From Collinsella sp. (GTDB taxonomy: Bacteria > Actinomycetota > Coriobacteriia > Coriobacteriales > Coriobacteriaceae), in NCBI GenBank assembly GCA_018378775.1, contig JAGZWV010000046.1, forward strand, positions 1-13,012: a stretch of DNA of 13,012 bases. The letters run 5' to 3'. The notes below the pieces were generated by a model that was not told the origin of the DNA, made no database searches, and worked only from the letters and a program-made list of their open reading frames with translations. Each line of letters opens with the position of its first letter. Position 1 is the first letter of the stretch. This document shows, one piece after another, positions 1 to 5,608 of the stretch. A program made the position numbers and the translations under genes.

Positions 1-41
1 AAGACAAAGCGGGTGGGGGAGTAGAAGGAGAAATCGTTCAT
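1..41 (-). CDS. Iron-containing alcohol dehydrogenase-like protein, N-terminal fragment (runs off window)
   Basis: Read on the minus strand, an ATG at 41-39 opens a frame that stays open to the window edge and gives MNDFSFYSPTRFVF. The pattern F-x-F-Y-x-P-T-x-x-x-F is the usual beginning of iron-containing (group III, BDH/YqhD-type) alcohol dehydrogenases, which are NAD(P)-dependent cytoplasmic reductases of aldehydes and ketones. A GGAG lies four bases upstream of the ATG, a short but usable Shine-Dalgarno spacing. Only 13-14 residues are visible, so the family call rests on this N-terminal signature alone and the catalytic metal ligands lie outside the window. It is transcribed away from the PTS operon and is probably unrelated to it. 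Confidence 0.5.
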   Translation of the reverse strand, partial: MNDFSFYSPTRFV

Positions 42-65
42 GGAGCTCCAATCTGGCGTTTCGCC

Positions 66-296
66 CTACATGCGCGGAGGAGTTTTTCGGGCGCATCGCC
101 TGCGTTCGCGTCGCAATCTCGGCGGCGCGGTGCGGTCCGTGGATTCCATCGTATCGCCCGCGGCACCCCTTACCGACGATTGAGGCGAGTCTGCATTTCG
201 CGGCGCGACGTCCACCTGGCGGACGATATCCGTTCGCGACACGTGGCCGTCCCGGTCGCAATAGCGTATGCGCACCGGGTTGCCGAGATGGGCCTG
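66..296 (-). pseudogene. Unidentified minus-strand gene scrap between kinase head and alcohol dehydrogenase
   Basis: The minus-strand frame entering from the kinase fragment continues open to a TAG at 68-66. Its first part reads NPVRIRYCDRDGHVSRTDIV, faintly like the first beta strands of a WYL ligand-binding domain (R-x-R-Y-x-D-x-x-G-x-x-S-x-R). The final part is arginine-rich and does not look like a folded protein. I cannot name it with confidence. The abrupt change of character after the kinase head suggests debris joined by deletion rather than one gene. Confidence 0.25.
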
Positions 297-428
297 CGAC
301 CCCTTCTCCTGATGCGAGCGCGCGAGACGGGCGAGCAGCGGCGCGAGCACCTGCTCGACCGTCTCCTCCCGATACCACGCCGCCACGGGCAACCCGTTCA
401 CGTCAAACCCGTACGTTCGCCATGCCAT
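297..428 (-). pseudogene. P-loop sugar/nucleoside kinase, N-terminal remnant
   Basis: A minus-strand ATG at 428-426, with GAAGG/GAGG-like purine tracts just upstream, starts a frame reading MAWRTYGFDVNGLPVAAW, then YREETVEQVLAPLLARL, then ARSHQEKGS. The pattern T-Y-x-F-x-V-N-G-L-x-V, followed by E-x-x-V-E-x-V-x-x-P-L-L-x-x-L, is the N-terminus of the 'nucleoside/nucleotide kinase family' (YggC-like) found beside sugar operons in Coriobacteriia. In that family the next segment is a hydrophobic strand and a GPPGxGKS P-loop. Here the homology stops at KGS and an unrelated sequence follows, so the kinase is a decapitated remnant without an ATP site. It lies divergent to the regulator ghost. Family assignment is from memory of the N-terminal pattern. 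Confidence 0.45.
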
Positions 429-514
429 TCGCCTCGCCGCCTTCGCCGAACGAAACCGCGTATCCAGACCGCCGGTCCCCCACCCAGCACTTCGACGAGC
501 CTTCGCGCTCACTT

Positions 515-760
515 CTGCGGTCGGGATGCGCCCGCGAGGCGCTCGGCAGGCAGCGCCATTTCCGCTCGCTGTGTCGAGCGCGAGTGTCGAGAAGTCGCCA
601 TATGCCACTCAGATGTAGCATGGAGTGCCGAAGTGCACGCGCCCGTGACGAAACACTGGCGCCAACCCGTTCCGCGCACCACCCCGCCCGTAAGGTGTGT
701 GGCGAAAGGAGGACCAGCCGCATGAACATCCCCGAGACACAGAGCCTACCTCGATCGCAT
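515..760. repeat. Left copy of the regulator 5' region (direct repeat of 5351-5608)
   Basis: This stretch matches 5351-5608 base for base at an offset of 4836-4837 (one inserted base near 5448), with roughly 85-90 percent identity by eye. It includes the whole upstream region, the AAAGGAGG ribosome binding site, the ATG and the first seven codons of the LevR-type regulator. It then lacks 11 bases of early coding sequence and rejoins up to a GCAT at 757-760, where the internal deletion begins. Confidence 0.9.
636..647. promoter_or_regulatory. Candidate operator, CACG-N4-CGTG inverted repeat (left copy)
   Basis: CACG at 636-639 and CGTG at 644-647 form an inverted repeat with a 4-base centre (CGCC). 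It is the counterpart of the site at 5472-5485 in front of the intact regulator. The arms are kept in both copies although the flanking and central bases have drifted, which is mild support for a bound site. The binding protein is unknown; autoregulation by the LevR-type protein is only an inference. Confidence 0.3.
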
Positions 761-912
761 TCCGCACGAGCTTCTCTGACATTTCCGCCCATTACCACGT
801 GGAGGTCCCCGTCGCGGAGATCGCCTACGCATACGACTACATCAATTCCCGGCATGCCCCGCGCAGGCAGGCCACGCTGAACGACGGGTCCGCGGCCCGG
901 CAGGATGAATGA
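722..912 (+). pseudogene. Internally deleted ghost of the LevR-type regulator
   Basis: The ATG at 722-724, preceded by AAAGGAGG, begins MNIPETQ exactly like the intact regulator at 5559. After codon seven an 11-base deletion shifts the frame, and at the GCAT at 757-760 the sequence jumps to the last 156 bases of the gene (copy at 8157-8312, about nine differences by eye). About 2.55 kb encoding the HTH, AAA+, PRD1, EIIA-like and EIIB-like parts is gone. Read from the ATG the frame now yields a 52-residue nonsense peptide ending at the TGA at 878-880. The original C-terminal frame (SFSDISAHYHVEVP and onward) stays open to the TGA at 910-912 but is out of phase with the start. It cannot make a functional regulator. 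Its promoter and ribosome site face the PTS operon and may now serve as the leader of that operon. Confidence 0.9.
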
Positions 913-988
913 CGCGCTTCGGCACAGGCCATGCCGAAACGCGTCACGCAAGCAAAGGAAGGAAGCCAACATCACATGAGCATCATCG
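757..988. repeat. Regulator 3' end plus IIB start (direct repeat of 8157-8361)
   Basis: Bases 757-912 match 8157-8312 with about nine differences in 156. After a short stretch that differs (it contains the palindrome at 911-944 here, absent in the other copy), bases 948-988 match 8321-8361 with a single difference in 41. That single difference is the second base of the IIB start codon: ATG here, ACG in the other copy. The match ends in AGCATCATCG. Confidence 0.9.
911..944. promoter_or_regulatory. Long palindrome in front of the PTS operon (operator or mRNA hairpin)
   Basis: The left arm is GACGCG, one mismatched base, then TTCGGCA (911-924). The centre is CAGGCCA (925-931). The right arm is TGCCGAA, one mismatched base, then CGCGTC (932-945, counting to the final C). 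This gives 13 paired positions in a 14-base arm. It starts on the last two bases of the ghost regulator stop and ends about 30 bases before the IIB ATG. No T-tract follows, so it is not a standard terminator. It could be a protein-binding site controlling the operon or a hairpin in the leader. The homologous spot in the right repeat has lost it by deletion between the short GCG repeats at its ends. Confidence 0.55.
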
Positions 989-1464
989 CAGCACGCATCG
1001 ACAACCGCCTGCTACACGGCATAGTGGCAACCCAGTGGGTACCCGAGTTCCGTCCGCAGCGTCTCATGGTCATCGATGACATCGTCGCCAACGACCCGAC
1101 CAAGAAGGCCGCCATGCGGATGGCAAAGCCCTCGGGAGTCGCCCTCTCCATTATCAACAAGGAGACGGCTCTCACGAACTATCGGGCGGGCAAGTACGAC
1201 GACCACACGGTCTTCATCGTGGCGCGAGACCCCCAGACCATCCTCGACGTCATACAGACGGGCCAGGTTGTTCCCACACTCGTGGTCGGAGGCACAGTCT
1301 TTCCCGAAGAGGGGTCAGACGCCGTCCAGGTGAGCAGTCGCGCCTACGTCACCAAAGACGAGCTGCCCGCATATCGAGCGATTGCTGGCACCGGCTGCGA
1401 CATCACCGTTCGCTATGTGCCGGCCGACAAGCCCGTAGAGCTCTCCAGCATCATCACGCTTTAG
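976..1464 (+). CDS. PTS mannose/fructose/sorbose-family EIIB
   Basis: This 162-residue cytoplasmic protein accepts phosphate from EIIA and hands it to the sugar bound in EIIC/EIID. The N-terminus carries the family signature R-I-D-N-R-L-L-H-G, with His14 as the expected phosphorylated residue, followed by IVATQW. The usual motif is HGQV, so the residue after HG is Ile instead of Gln. Length is normal for the family (about 160). The ATG at 976 is preferred because an AAGGAAGGAAG purine tract lies 11-20 bases upstream; an in-frame ATG at 931 would add 15 residues but sits inside the palindrome and has no ribosome site. First gene of the operon, 15 bases before IIC. A dead copy of this start, with ACG, exists at 8349. 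Confidence 0.93.
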   Translation: MSIIAARIDNRLLHGIVATQWVPEFRPQRLMVIDDIVANDPTKKAAMRMAKPSGVALSIINKETALTNYRAGKYDDHTVFIVARDPQTILDVIQTGQVVPTLVVGGTVFPEEGSDAVQVSSRAYVTKDELPAYRAIAGTGCDITVRYVPADKPVELSSIITL

Positions 1465-1479
1465 CAAGGGAGTGAACTT

Positions 1480-2253
1480 ATGACACCATCCATCATCCAG
1501 ATAGCCGTCGTTACACTCATCGCCTTCATCTACGGAGCCGAGAAGAACGCGGGACAAATTCTCACGAACATGTCCGTCACGCCAGCATGGTTCGTCGGAC
1601 TTGCGCTCGGCGACCCCGTAACCGGCCTCGCCGTCGGCGCCATCGTCCAACTCATGAGCCTGGGCGTGGCGGCCATGGGAGGAGCCTCCGTCCCCGACTA
1701 TCCCACTGCCGCCATCATTGGCGCCGTCGTTGCCATCACCTCGGGTCAGGAGGCGAGCGTCGGCGTTGCCGCCGGAATCGCAGTCGGCATGCTCGGCCTT
1801 CAGCTCGACGTCATCGCCAAGACGGCAAACGGCTTCCTCGGGCGTACCTCGCAGCGCTTTGCCGAAGAGGGCAAGTACTCGCAGATGAAGAGCGTACTTT
1901 TCCTCGGTCCGGTCTTCTATGGCCTTACGGCGGCCATCCCCACGTTTGCCGTACTGCTCTTTGGCGCCGATGCCGTCAACGCTTTCCTCTCCGTCATGCC
2001 CTCCTGGTTCACGACCGGCCTCTCCATCGCCGCCGGTATCCTCCCCGTCGTCGGCCTTGCGATGCTTCTGTCCTTCATGCCAATGAAGAAATTCATCGCC
2101 TACGCCATCGTTGGCTTCGTTCTGGCCGCCTACCTGCAGATAAGCATTCTCCCCATTGCCCTGCTCGGTGCCGCCGCGGCCATCGAGTACTACAAGTCGC
2201 ACAGCAATCCGTCCGTAAACGCCCTCGACGCTGGAGGTCTGGAAGATGAGTAA
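1480..2253 (+). CDS. PTS mannose/fructose/sorbose-family EIIC
   Basis: This 257-residue inner-membrane protein, with EIID, forms the sugar channel of the mannose-type PTS. It is hydrophobic throughout, with several membrane helices. Family features include the N-terminal IIQIAVVTLIAFIYGAEK helix and a conserved region LALGDPVTGLAVGAIVQLM followed by GVAAMGGASVPDYPTAAIIG, where the glycine/proline-rich segment lines the sugar site. Length is typical. The ATG is preceded by AAGGGAG. Its last codons overlap the start of the EIID gene by 8 bases, pointing to translational coupling and equal production of the two membrane partners. Confidence 0.94.
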   Translation: MTPSIIQIAVVTLIAFIYGAEKNAGQILTNMSVTPAWFVGLALGDPVTGLAVGAIVQLMSLGVAAMGGASVPDYPTAAIIGAVVAITSGQEASVGVAAGIAVGMLGLQLDVIAKTANGFLGRTSQRFAEEGKYSQMKSVLFLGPVFYGLTAAIPTFAVLLFGADAVNAFLSVMPSWFTTGLSIAAGILPVVGLAMLLSFMPMKKFIAYAIVGFVLAAYLQISILPIALLGAAAAIEYYKSHSNPSVNALDAGGLEDE

Positions 2254-3106
2254 CGAAGTTAACGCCACCAAGGCAAACGAAGCGCCAACCCGCCTGGCAG
2301 ACGGAACGTACCAGCCAGTCCTCACCGTTTCCGATCTCGACCGTTGCGGCCGCCGCTGGATGCTCGGCGCGTCCATCTATAACTATGAGTCCCAGTGTGC
2401 CCCGGCGGTCATGTTCGCAACCGAACCCGCCCTGCGCAAGATCTATGCAGGAGACGAGGAGGGCTACCGCAGGTCACTTCTGAGCACCTATCGCTATTAC
2501 AATGCGACTCCCCAGGTAAGCGGCCTGCTCCTCGGCGCCGGCCTAGCCTTGGAGGACAAGGGGCACAATGACGCCATCGACGCGGTCCAAGACCTTAAGA
2601 TTGGCCTCATGGGCTCCCTCTCAGGAGTCGGCGATACGATCTTCGCCATCCTCATTCCCACCATCTTCGGCTCCATCGCCGCCTACATGGGACAGGCGGG
2701 AAACCCCGTCGGCGTGCTTCTCTGGCTCGCCGTCGCCATCGCCATCTTCGTATGGAAGCTCTTTGACTGGCGCATAGGCTATAAGTTCGGCGACAAGCTC
2801 TTCACGACCCTTGCCGAGAAGATGTCCGTTTTCACCGAGTCGACGTCGGCACTTGGCATGATGGTCGTCGGTGCGCTCATCCCCACCGTCATCAAGGTCT
2901 CGTGTGGTCTCACGTTCACCATGGGTGACGTCACGCTCGACGTCCAGACGGGCATCCTCGACCAAATCATGGTCGGCATGCTGCCCGTAATAGCCACAGC
3001 CATCGTCTACGCCCTCGTCAAGCGCAAGGTCAGCATCAACAAGATTGTCCTCGGCATCCTCATCATCTCGTGGGTGTGCGCGGCTTTCGGCATTCTTGCT
3101 GCCTAG
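2246..3106 (+). CDS. PTS mannose/fructose/sorbose-family EIID
   Basis: This 286-residue partner of EIIC is found only in the mannose-type PTS. A family-typical region begins LTVSDLDRCGRRWMLGASIY and continues through CAPAVMFATEPALRKIY. The hallmark block DLKIGLMGSLSGVGDTIF lies near residues 114-131. Membrane segments follow in the C-terminal half, ending in VLGILIISWVCAAFGILAA. Length is within the usual 270-300 range. It overlaps the IIC gene by 8 bases and is followed after 33 bases by EIIA. The stop codon TAG lies inside a small perfect palindrome (3103-3117). Confidence 0.94.
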   Translation: MSNEVNATKANEAPTRLADGTYQPVLTVSDLDRCGRRWMLGASIYNYESQCAPAVMFATEPALRKIYAGDEEGYRRSLLSTYRYYNATPQVSGLLLGAGLALEDKGHNDAIDAVQDLKIGLMGSLSGVGDTIFAILIPTIFGSIAAYMGQAGNPVGVLLWLAVAIAIFVWKLFDWRIGYKFGDKLFTTLAEKMSVFTESTSALGMMVVGALIPTVIKVSCGLTFTMGDVTLDVQTGILDQIMVGMLPVIATAIVYALVKRKVSINKIVLGILIISWVCAAFGILAA

Positions 3107-3117
3107 CCTAGGGCTAG
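3103..3117. other. Perfect 15-base palindrome over the EIID stop codon
   Basis: CTAGCC, a TAG centre, then GGCTAG form perfect 6-base arms with a 3-base loop, and the EIID stop TAG is inside the left arm. It holds three CTAG tetramers, a word usually scarce in bacterial genomes. It may form a small intercistronic hairpin between EIID and EIIA, or bind a protein; the role is unknown. Confidence 0.4.
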
Positions 3118-3139
3118 ACCAACCCACAAAGGACGCATT

Positions 3140-3544
3140 ATGAGGCACATCATCATTGCATCGCACTACGGCCTGGCAGCCGGACTCGGAGACACGCTCA
3201 AGGCCATCATAGGACCGGGGCACGACATCAGGGTTGTCTGCGCGTTTACAGACGAAACCCCGCTCGAGGAGAAGCTCGCCAGCGCATTCGAGGGCATCGC
3301 CGAAGATGACGAGACCCTCGTTCTCACCGACATCCTTCAGGGCAGCGTAAACCAGCTCGTAGCCTGCTCGGCTCCGCGAGGCGCGTTCATAGTGACCGGC
3401 GTAAACCTTCCCGTGGCCCTCGAGCTCTCGCTCCACGCCGGACAGCTTACTCCCGATGTGGTGAGGCATGTCGTCACCCAAGCCAAAGAGCAGCTCGTCT
3501 ACCTCGGAGATCTTACTCCGGACGTTGACGAAGAAGACGAATAG
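3140..3544 (+). CDS. PTS mannose/fructose/sorbose-family EIIA
   Basis: This 134-residue cytoplasmic phosphocarrier takes phosphate from HPr and passes it to EIIB. The N-terminus MRHIIIASHYGLAAGL carries the expected phosphohistidine His9 in the I-I-A-S-H context. The second family segment, normally T-D-L-x-G-G-S-P, is here TDILQGSVNQL near residues 67-77, so the glycine-serine turn is retained but altered. EIIA is a separate protein, not fused to EIIB, and is encoded last among the PTS genes. The ATG follows AAAGGA at a normal distance. The C-terminus ends in an acidic run (DVDEEDE). It lies 29 bases before the GH32 gene, in the same operon. Confidence 0.92.
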   Translation: MRHIIIASHYGLAAGLGDTLKAIIGPGHDIRVVCAFTDETPLEEKLASAFEGIAEDDETLVLTDILQGSVNQLVACSAPRGAFIVTGVNLPVALELSLHAGQLTPDVVRHVVTQAKEQLVYLGDLTPDVDEEDE

Positions 3545-3573
3545 GAAAGACGCGACAGTAAGGAGGACGAGAC

Positions 3574-5010
3574 ATGCGCAAAGTCCCGACCAATAACCAG
3601 CACCTGTTCTACCAACCGAAGGACGTGTGGGTGGGAGACGTCATGCCCTTCGGCAAGGACGGCACGTTCTATCTATACCACCAGCGTGACACGCGCGACC
3701 CCGCTCCGCTTGCCGAAGGACAGCCCTTTGGGTGGTCGCTCGCGACCACCCAGGACTTCGTGACGTACCAGGAACACGGAACGGCGATCCCCCACGGCGG
3801 AGAAGACGACCAAGACCAGTTCATCTACGCCGGAACCGTTTACGAGGCAAAAGGGGAGGTACGCGCTTTCTATACCGGGTTCAACCGCAACTACCTGCGA
3901 GAAGGCAAAACGTCCCAGGTGCTCATGCAGGCGAAGGCCTGCTCGGATGATTATGCGACGTGGAAAAAGACGGGCGTTGCAGTAGAGCTCACGCCTCAGC
4001 CAGGATACGATGGGCGCAACTGGCGCGACCCTTTCGTAATATGGGATGACGACCGGAAGGAATACCTCCTCGTACTGGGCACGCGTAAGGGAGACGACCC
4101 CTCCAAAACCCTCCAAACTGGCAGGCTCGTTCACTTTACGTCGAAGGACCTCGAGCACTGGCAGTTCAAGGGCGACTTCTGGGCCCCCGGCCTCTACACC
4201 ATGTTCGAAATGCCAGACATTTTTAAAATTGGCGATTGGTGGTACCTGGTCTACTCTGAGTACAGCGACGAGAACAAGATCGTCTACCGCATGAGCCGCG
4301 ATCTCTACGGTCCGTGGGAGAAGCCGAGAGATGACGCCTTCGACGGGAGGGCGTATTACGCCGGACGGACCGCCTTCGACGGATCGCGCAGGATTCTGTC
4401 CGGCTGGGTCCCCACGCGCGAGAACGACGATGACCGGGCCAACTGGCTTTGGGGTGGCTCGTTTATGCCCCATGAGGTGTACCAGCGCCCCAATGGCACC
4501 CTCGGCGTTCGCCCTCCCCAAAGCATAAAGGATGCGTTCGAGTGCCCTGATGCCGTCCCGGATATCGAGCTTCGCGGAGACCACGAACGAACGGAGTGCG
4601 TAATCACCGAAAACGCAGGCGAGATCTTCTGCTTCGAGGCAGACGTGACGTTCAGGGACGCTTGCGACTTCTCAATTCGAGCCTACAAGAATCTCGAGAC
4701 CGACGAGTCGTACGAATACCGCTTCGACCTCGACGCGAATCGGCTCTCGTTCGACAAGAGCCCCTGTTACAAGTGGTTCCGCGTAATGGATAAGGGGCTT
4801 TGGAGGCCAGTCTGGCTCGAGTCCGGGCGTTCTTACCACCTGCAGCTCATCGTTGACGACAACATCCTCGTCCTCTACCTCGACGGTACCGCACTCACGA
4901 CACGCGTCTGCGAGAAGTTCGGCCACTCGCTTGCTGTTACGGTAACGAATGGCGAACTCAAACTGTCCAACATAGCCTTGGCGAAGGGGCTGCGCGAACA
5001 GGAAAAGTAA
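3574..5010 (+). CDS. Glycoside hydrolase family 32 beta-fructosidase (cytoplasmic, Aec43/FosGH2-like)
   Basis: This 478-residue enzyme should hydrolyse beta-fructosidic bonds in sucrose or short fructo-oligosaccharides, in free or PTS-phosphorylated form. Three GH32 landmarks are visible. The nucleophile block is VWVGDVMPF with Asp22, in place of the classical NDPNG. The transition-state stabiliser RDP contains Asp152. The acid/base block FEMPDIF has Glu212, a variant of the classical ECP. This motif set resembles the Aec43/FosGH2 branch of GH32. A C-terminal beta-sandwich (about residues 330-470) follows the five-bladed propeller. There is no signal peptide, so it acts in the cytoplasm on sugar brought in by the upstream PTS. 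The ATG is preceded by AAGGAGGA. It is the last gene of the operon; a hairpin follows at 5065-5090. Confidence 0.88.
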   Translation: MRKVPTNNQHLFYQPKDVWVGDVMPFGKDGTFYLYHQRDTRDPAPLAEGQPFGWSLATTQDFVTYQEHGTAIPHGGEDDQDQFIYAGTVYEAKGEVRAFYTGFNRNYLREGKTSQVLMQAKACSDDYATWKKTGVAVELTPQPGYDGRNWRDPFVIWDDDRKEYLLVLGTRKGDDPSKTLQTGRLVHFTSKDLEHWQFKGDFWAPGLYTMFEMPDIFKIGDWWYLVYSEYSDENKIVYRMSRDLYGPWEKPRDDAFDGRAYYAGRTAFDGSRRILSGWVPTRENDDDRANWLWGGSFMPHEVYQRPNGTLGVRPPQSIKDAFECPDAVPDIELRGDHERTECVITENAGEIFCFEADVTFRDACDFSIRAYKNLETDESYEYRFDLDANRLSFDKSPCYKWFRVMDKGLWRPVWLESGRSYHLQLIVDDNILVLYLDGTALTTRVCEKFGHSLAVTVTNGELKLSNIALAKGLREQEK

Positions 5011-5064
5011 GCCAGTGAACCTCGTCGCCACAGCGACTCCCCCAGCAAAACACGCGAACAACGG

Positions 5065-5090
5065 GTCCGGCCGCATTCCGGCGACCGGAC
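5065..5090 (+). terminator. Hairpin after the PTS-GH32 operon
   Basis: GTCCG at 5065-5069 pairs with CGGAC at 5086-5090. Inside it GCCG (5070-5073) pairs with CGGC (5079-5082) around a CATTC loop, with a three-base bulge. It lies 55 bases after the GH32 stop. The following bases are TCGTCCTG, not a real T-tract, so the terminator call is moderate. Confidence 0.4.
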
Positions 5091-5132
5091 TCGTCCTGTG
5101 CCCTGATGGCACATGGCCCCGGGCTGCCGACA

Positions 5133-5156
5133 GCGAGGCGGCCTTAGGGGCCTCGC
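5133..5156. terminator. Hairpin between the GH32 operon and the minus-strand gene tail
   Basis: GCGAGGC at 5133-5139 pairs perfectly with GCCTCGC at 5150-5156, and the inner bases can extend the stem. It directly abuts the stop of the minus-strand remnant at 5159-5157, which suggests it once ended that gene. No T-run follows on either strand. Confidence 0.35.
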
Positions 5157-5345
5157 CTACAGATTCCTGAGTGCGTCGACGAGGGAGACCTTGCCCGCGG
5201 TGACCTCGTCGGCCTGCTTGATGACCTTTGCGGGCACGACGGCCACCACAGCGCCGGCGGCAGAGTCGATTCGAGCGATGTGGTCAGAGGCGGAGCGAAC
5301 GGCGAGCCGCTTGCCGACAGGGAGGCAGTCAAAGGTGGCAAAGCG
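5157..5345 (-). pseudogene. C-terminal remnant of an unidentified minus-strand gene
   Basis: On the minus strand a frame ends at a TAG (5159-5157) with a protein-like tail: FATFDCLPVGKRLAVRSASD, then HIARIDSAAGAVVAVVPAKV, then IKQADEVTAGKVSLVDALRNL. Residue composition and the hairpin at its stop suggest the real end of a gene. Upstream on the minus strand, from about 5350, the frame runs into the repeated regulator 5' region, so the body of the gene is missing. I do not recognise the family. It is not present in the left repeat, so it marks the outer junction of the right repeat. Confidence 0.4.
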
Positions 5346-5350
5346 CACTC

Positions 5351-5608
5351 CTACGGTTGGGATACGCCCGTGAGGCGCTCGGCGGACAGCGCTGTTGCCG
5401 CTCGCTGTGTCGAGCGCAGGTGTCGAGAAGTCGCCATATGCCACTACAGATGTATCATGGAGTGCCGAAGTTCACGTGCCCGTGACAAAACGCGGGCGCC
5501 AACCCGTCCCGAGCACCACCCCGCCCGTAAGGTGTGGGACGAAAGGAGGACCAGCCGCATGAACATCCCCGAGACACAGAAAGACCTGCTTGCCTACCTC
5601 GATCGCAT
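5351..5608. repeat. Right copy of the regulator 5' region (direct repeat of 515-760)
   Basis: It matches 515-760 across the non-coding region, ribosome binding site and first codons of the regulator, with one extra base near 5448 and 11 extra coding bases after codon seven. The left edge of homology falls near CTACGGTTGG at 5351. It holds no gene besides the regulator start; the 5' non-coding part includes the inverted repeat at 5472-5485. Confidence 0.9.
5472..5485. promoter_or_regulatory. Candidate operator, TCACG-N4-CGTGA inverted repeat before the regulator
   Basis: TCACG (5472-5476), TGCC, CGTGA (5481-5485) is a perfect 5-base-arm inverted repeat 73 bases upstream of the regulator ATG. 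A weak -10-like TATCAT lies just upstream at 5453-5458, with no convincing -35, which would place the palindrome near the transcript start. The CACG/CGTG core is also kept at 636-647. Autorepression is a possible role but is inferred. Confidence 0.35.

Noticed and set aside
66..608. A single 180-residue minus-strand gene
   Set aside because: The first 60 codons lie in the regulator's repeated upstream region, the middle is a kinase head with its own start at 428, and the end is low-complexity arginine-rich. It is a chain of fragments, not one gene.
919..935. Sigma-54-like promoter (GGCAC, then TGC with GG-N10-GC spacing) upstream of the EIIB gene
   Set aside because: The spacing fits, and the place is where LevR-controlled operons in Firmicutes have such a promoter. 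But several consensus bases are wrong, the match falls inside a long palindrome that accounts for the bases, and the LevR-type protein here lacks the GAFTGA loop.
931..975. Longer EIIB starting at the in-frame ATG at 931
   Set aside because: No ribosome site precedes it, it sits inside the palindrome, and the added 15 residues do not belong to the EIIB fold; the ATG at 976 has a strong purine tract.
1315..2376. 353-residue minus-strand open frame opposite EIIC
   Set aside because: It is the antisense shadow of the EIIB/EIIC/EIID genes, rich in Asp/Gly/His/Arg with no hydrophobic core, as expected for the reverse of GC-rich coding DNA.
5280..5558. N-terminal extension of the LevR-type regulator by 93 residues
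   Set aside because: The region is the repeated non-coding promoter region, and AAAGGAGG nine bases before 5559 fixes the start. The left copy has a different frame and drift upstream of its ATG.
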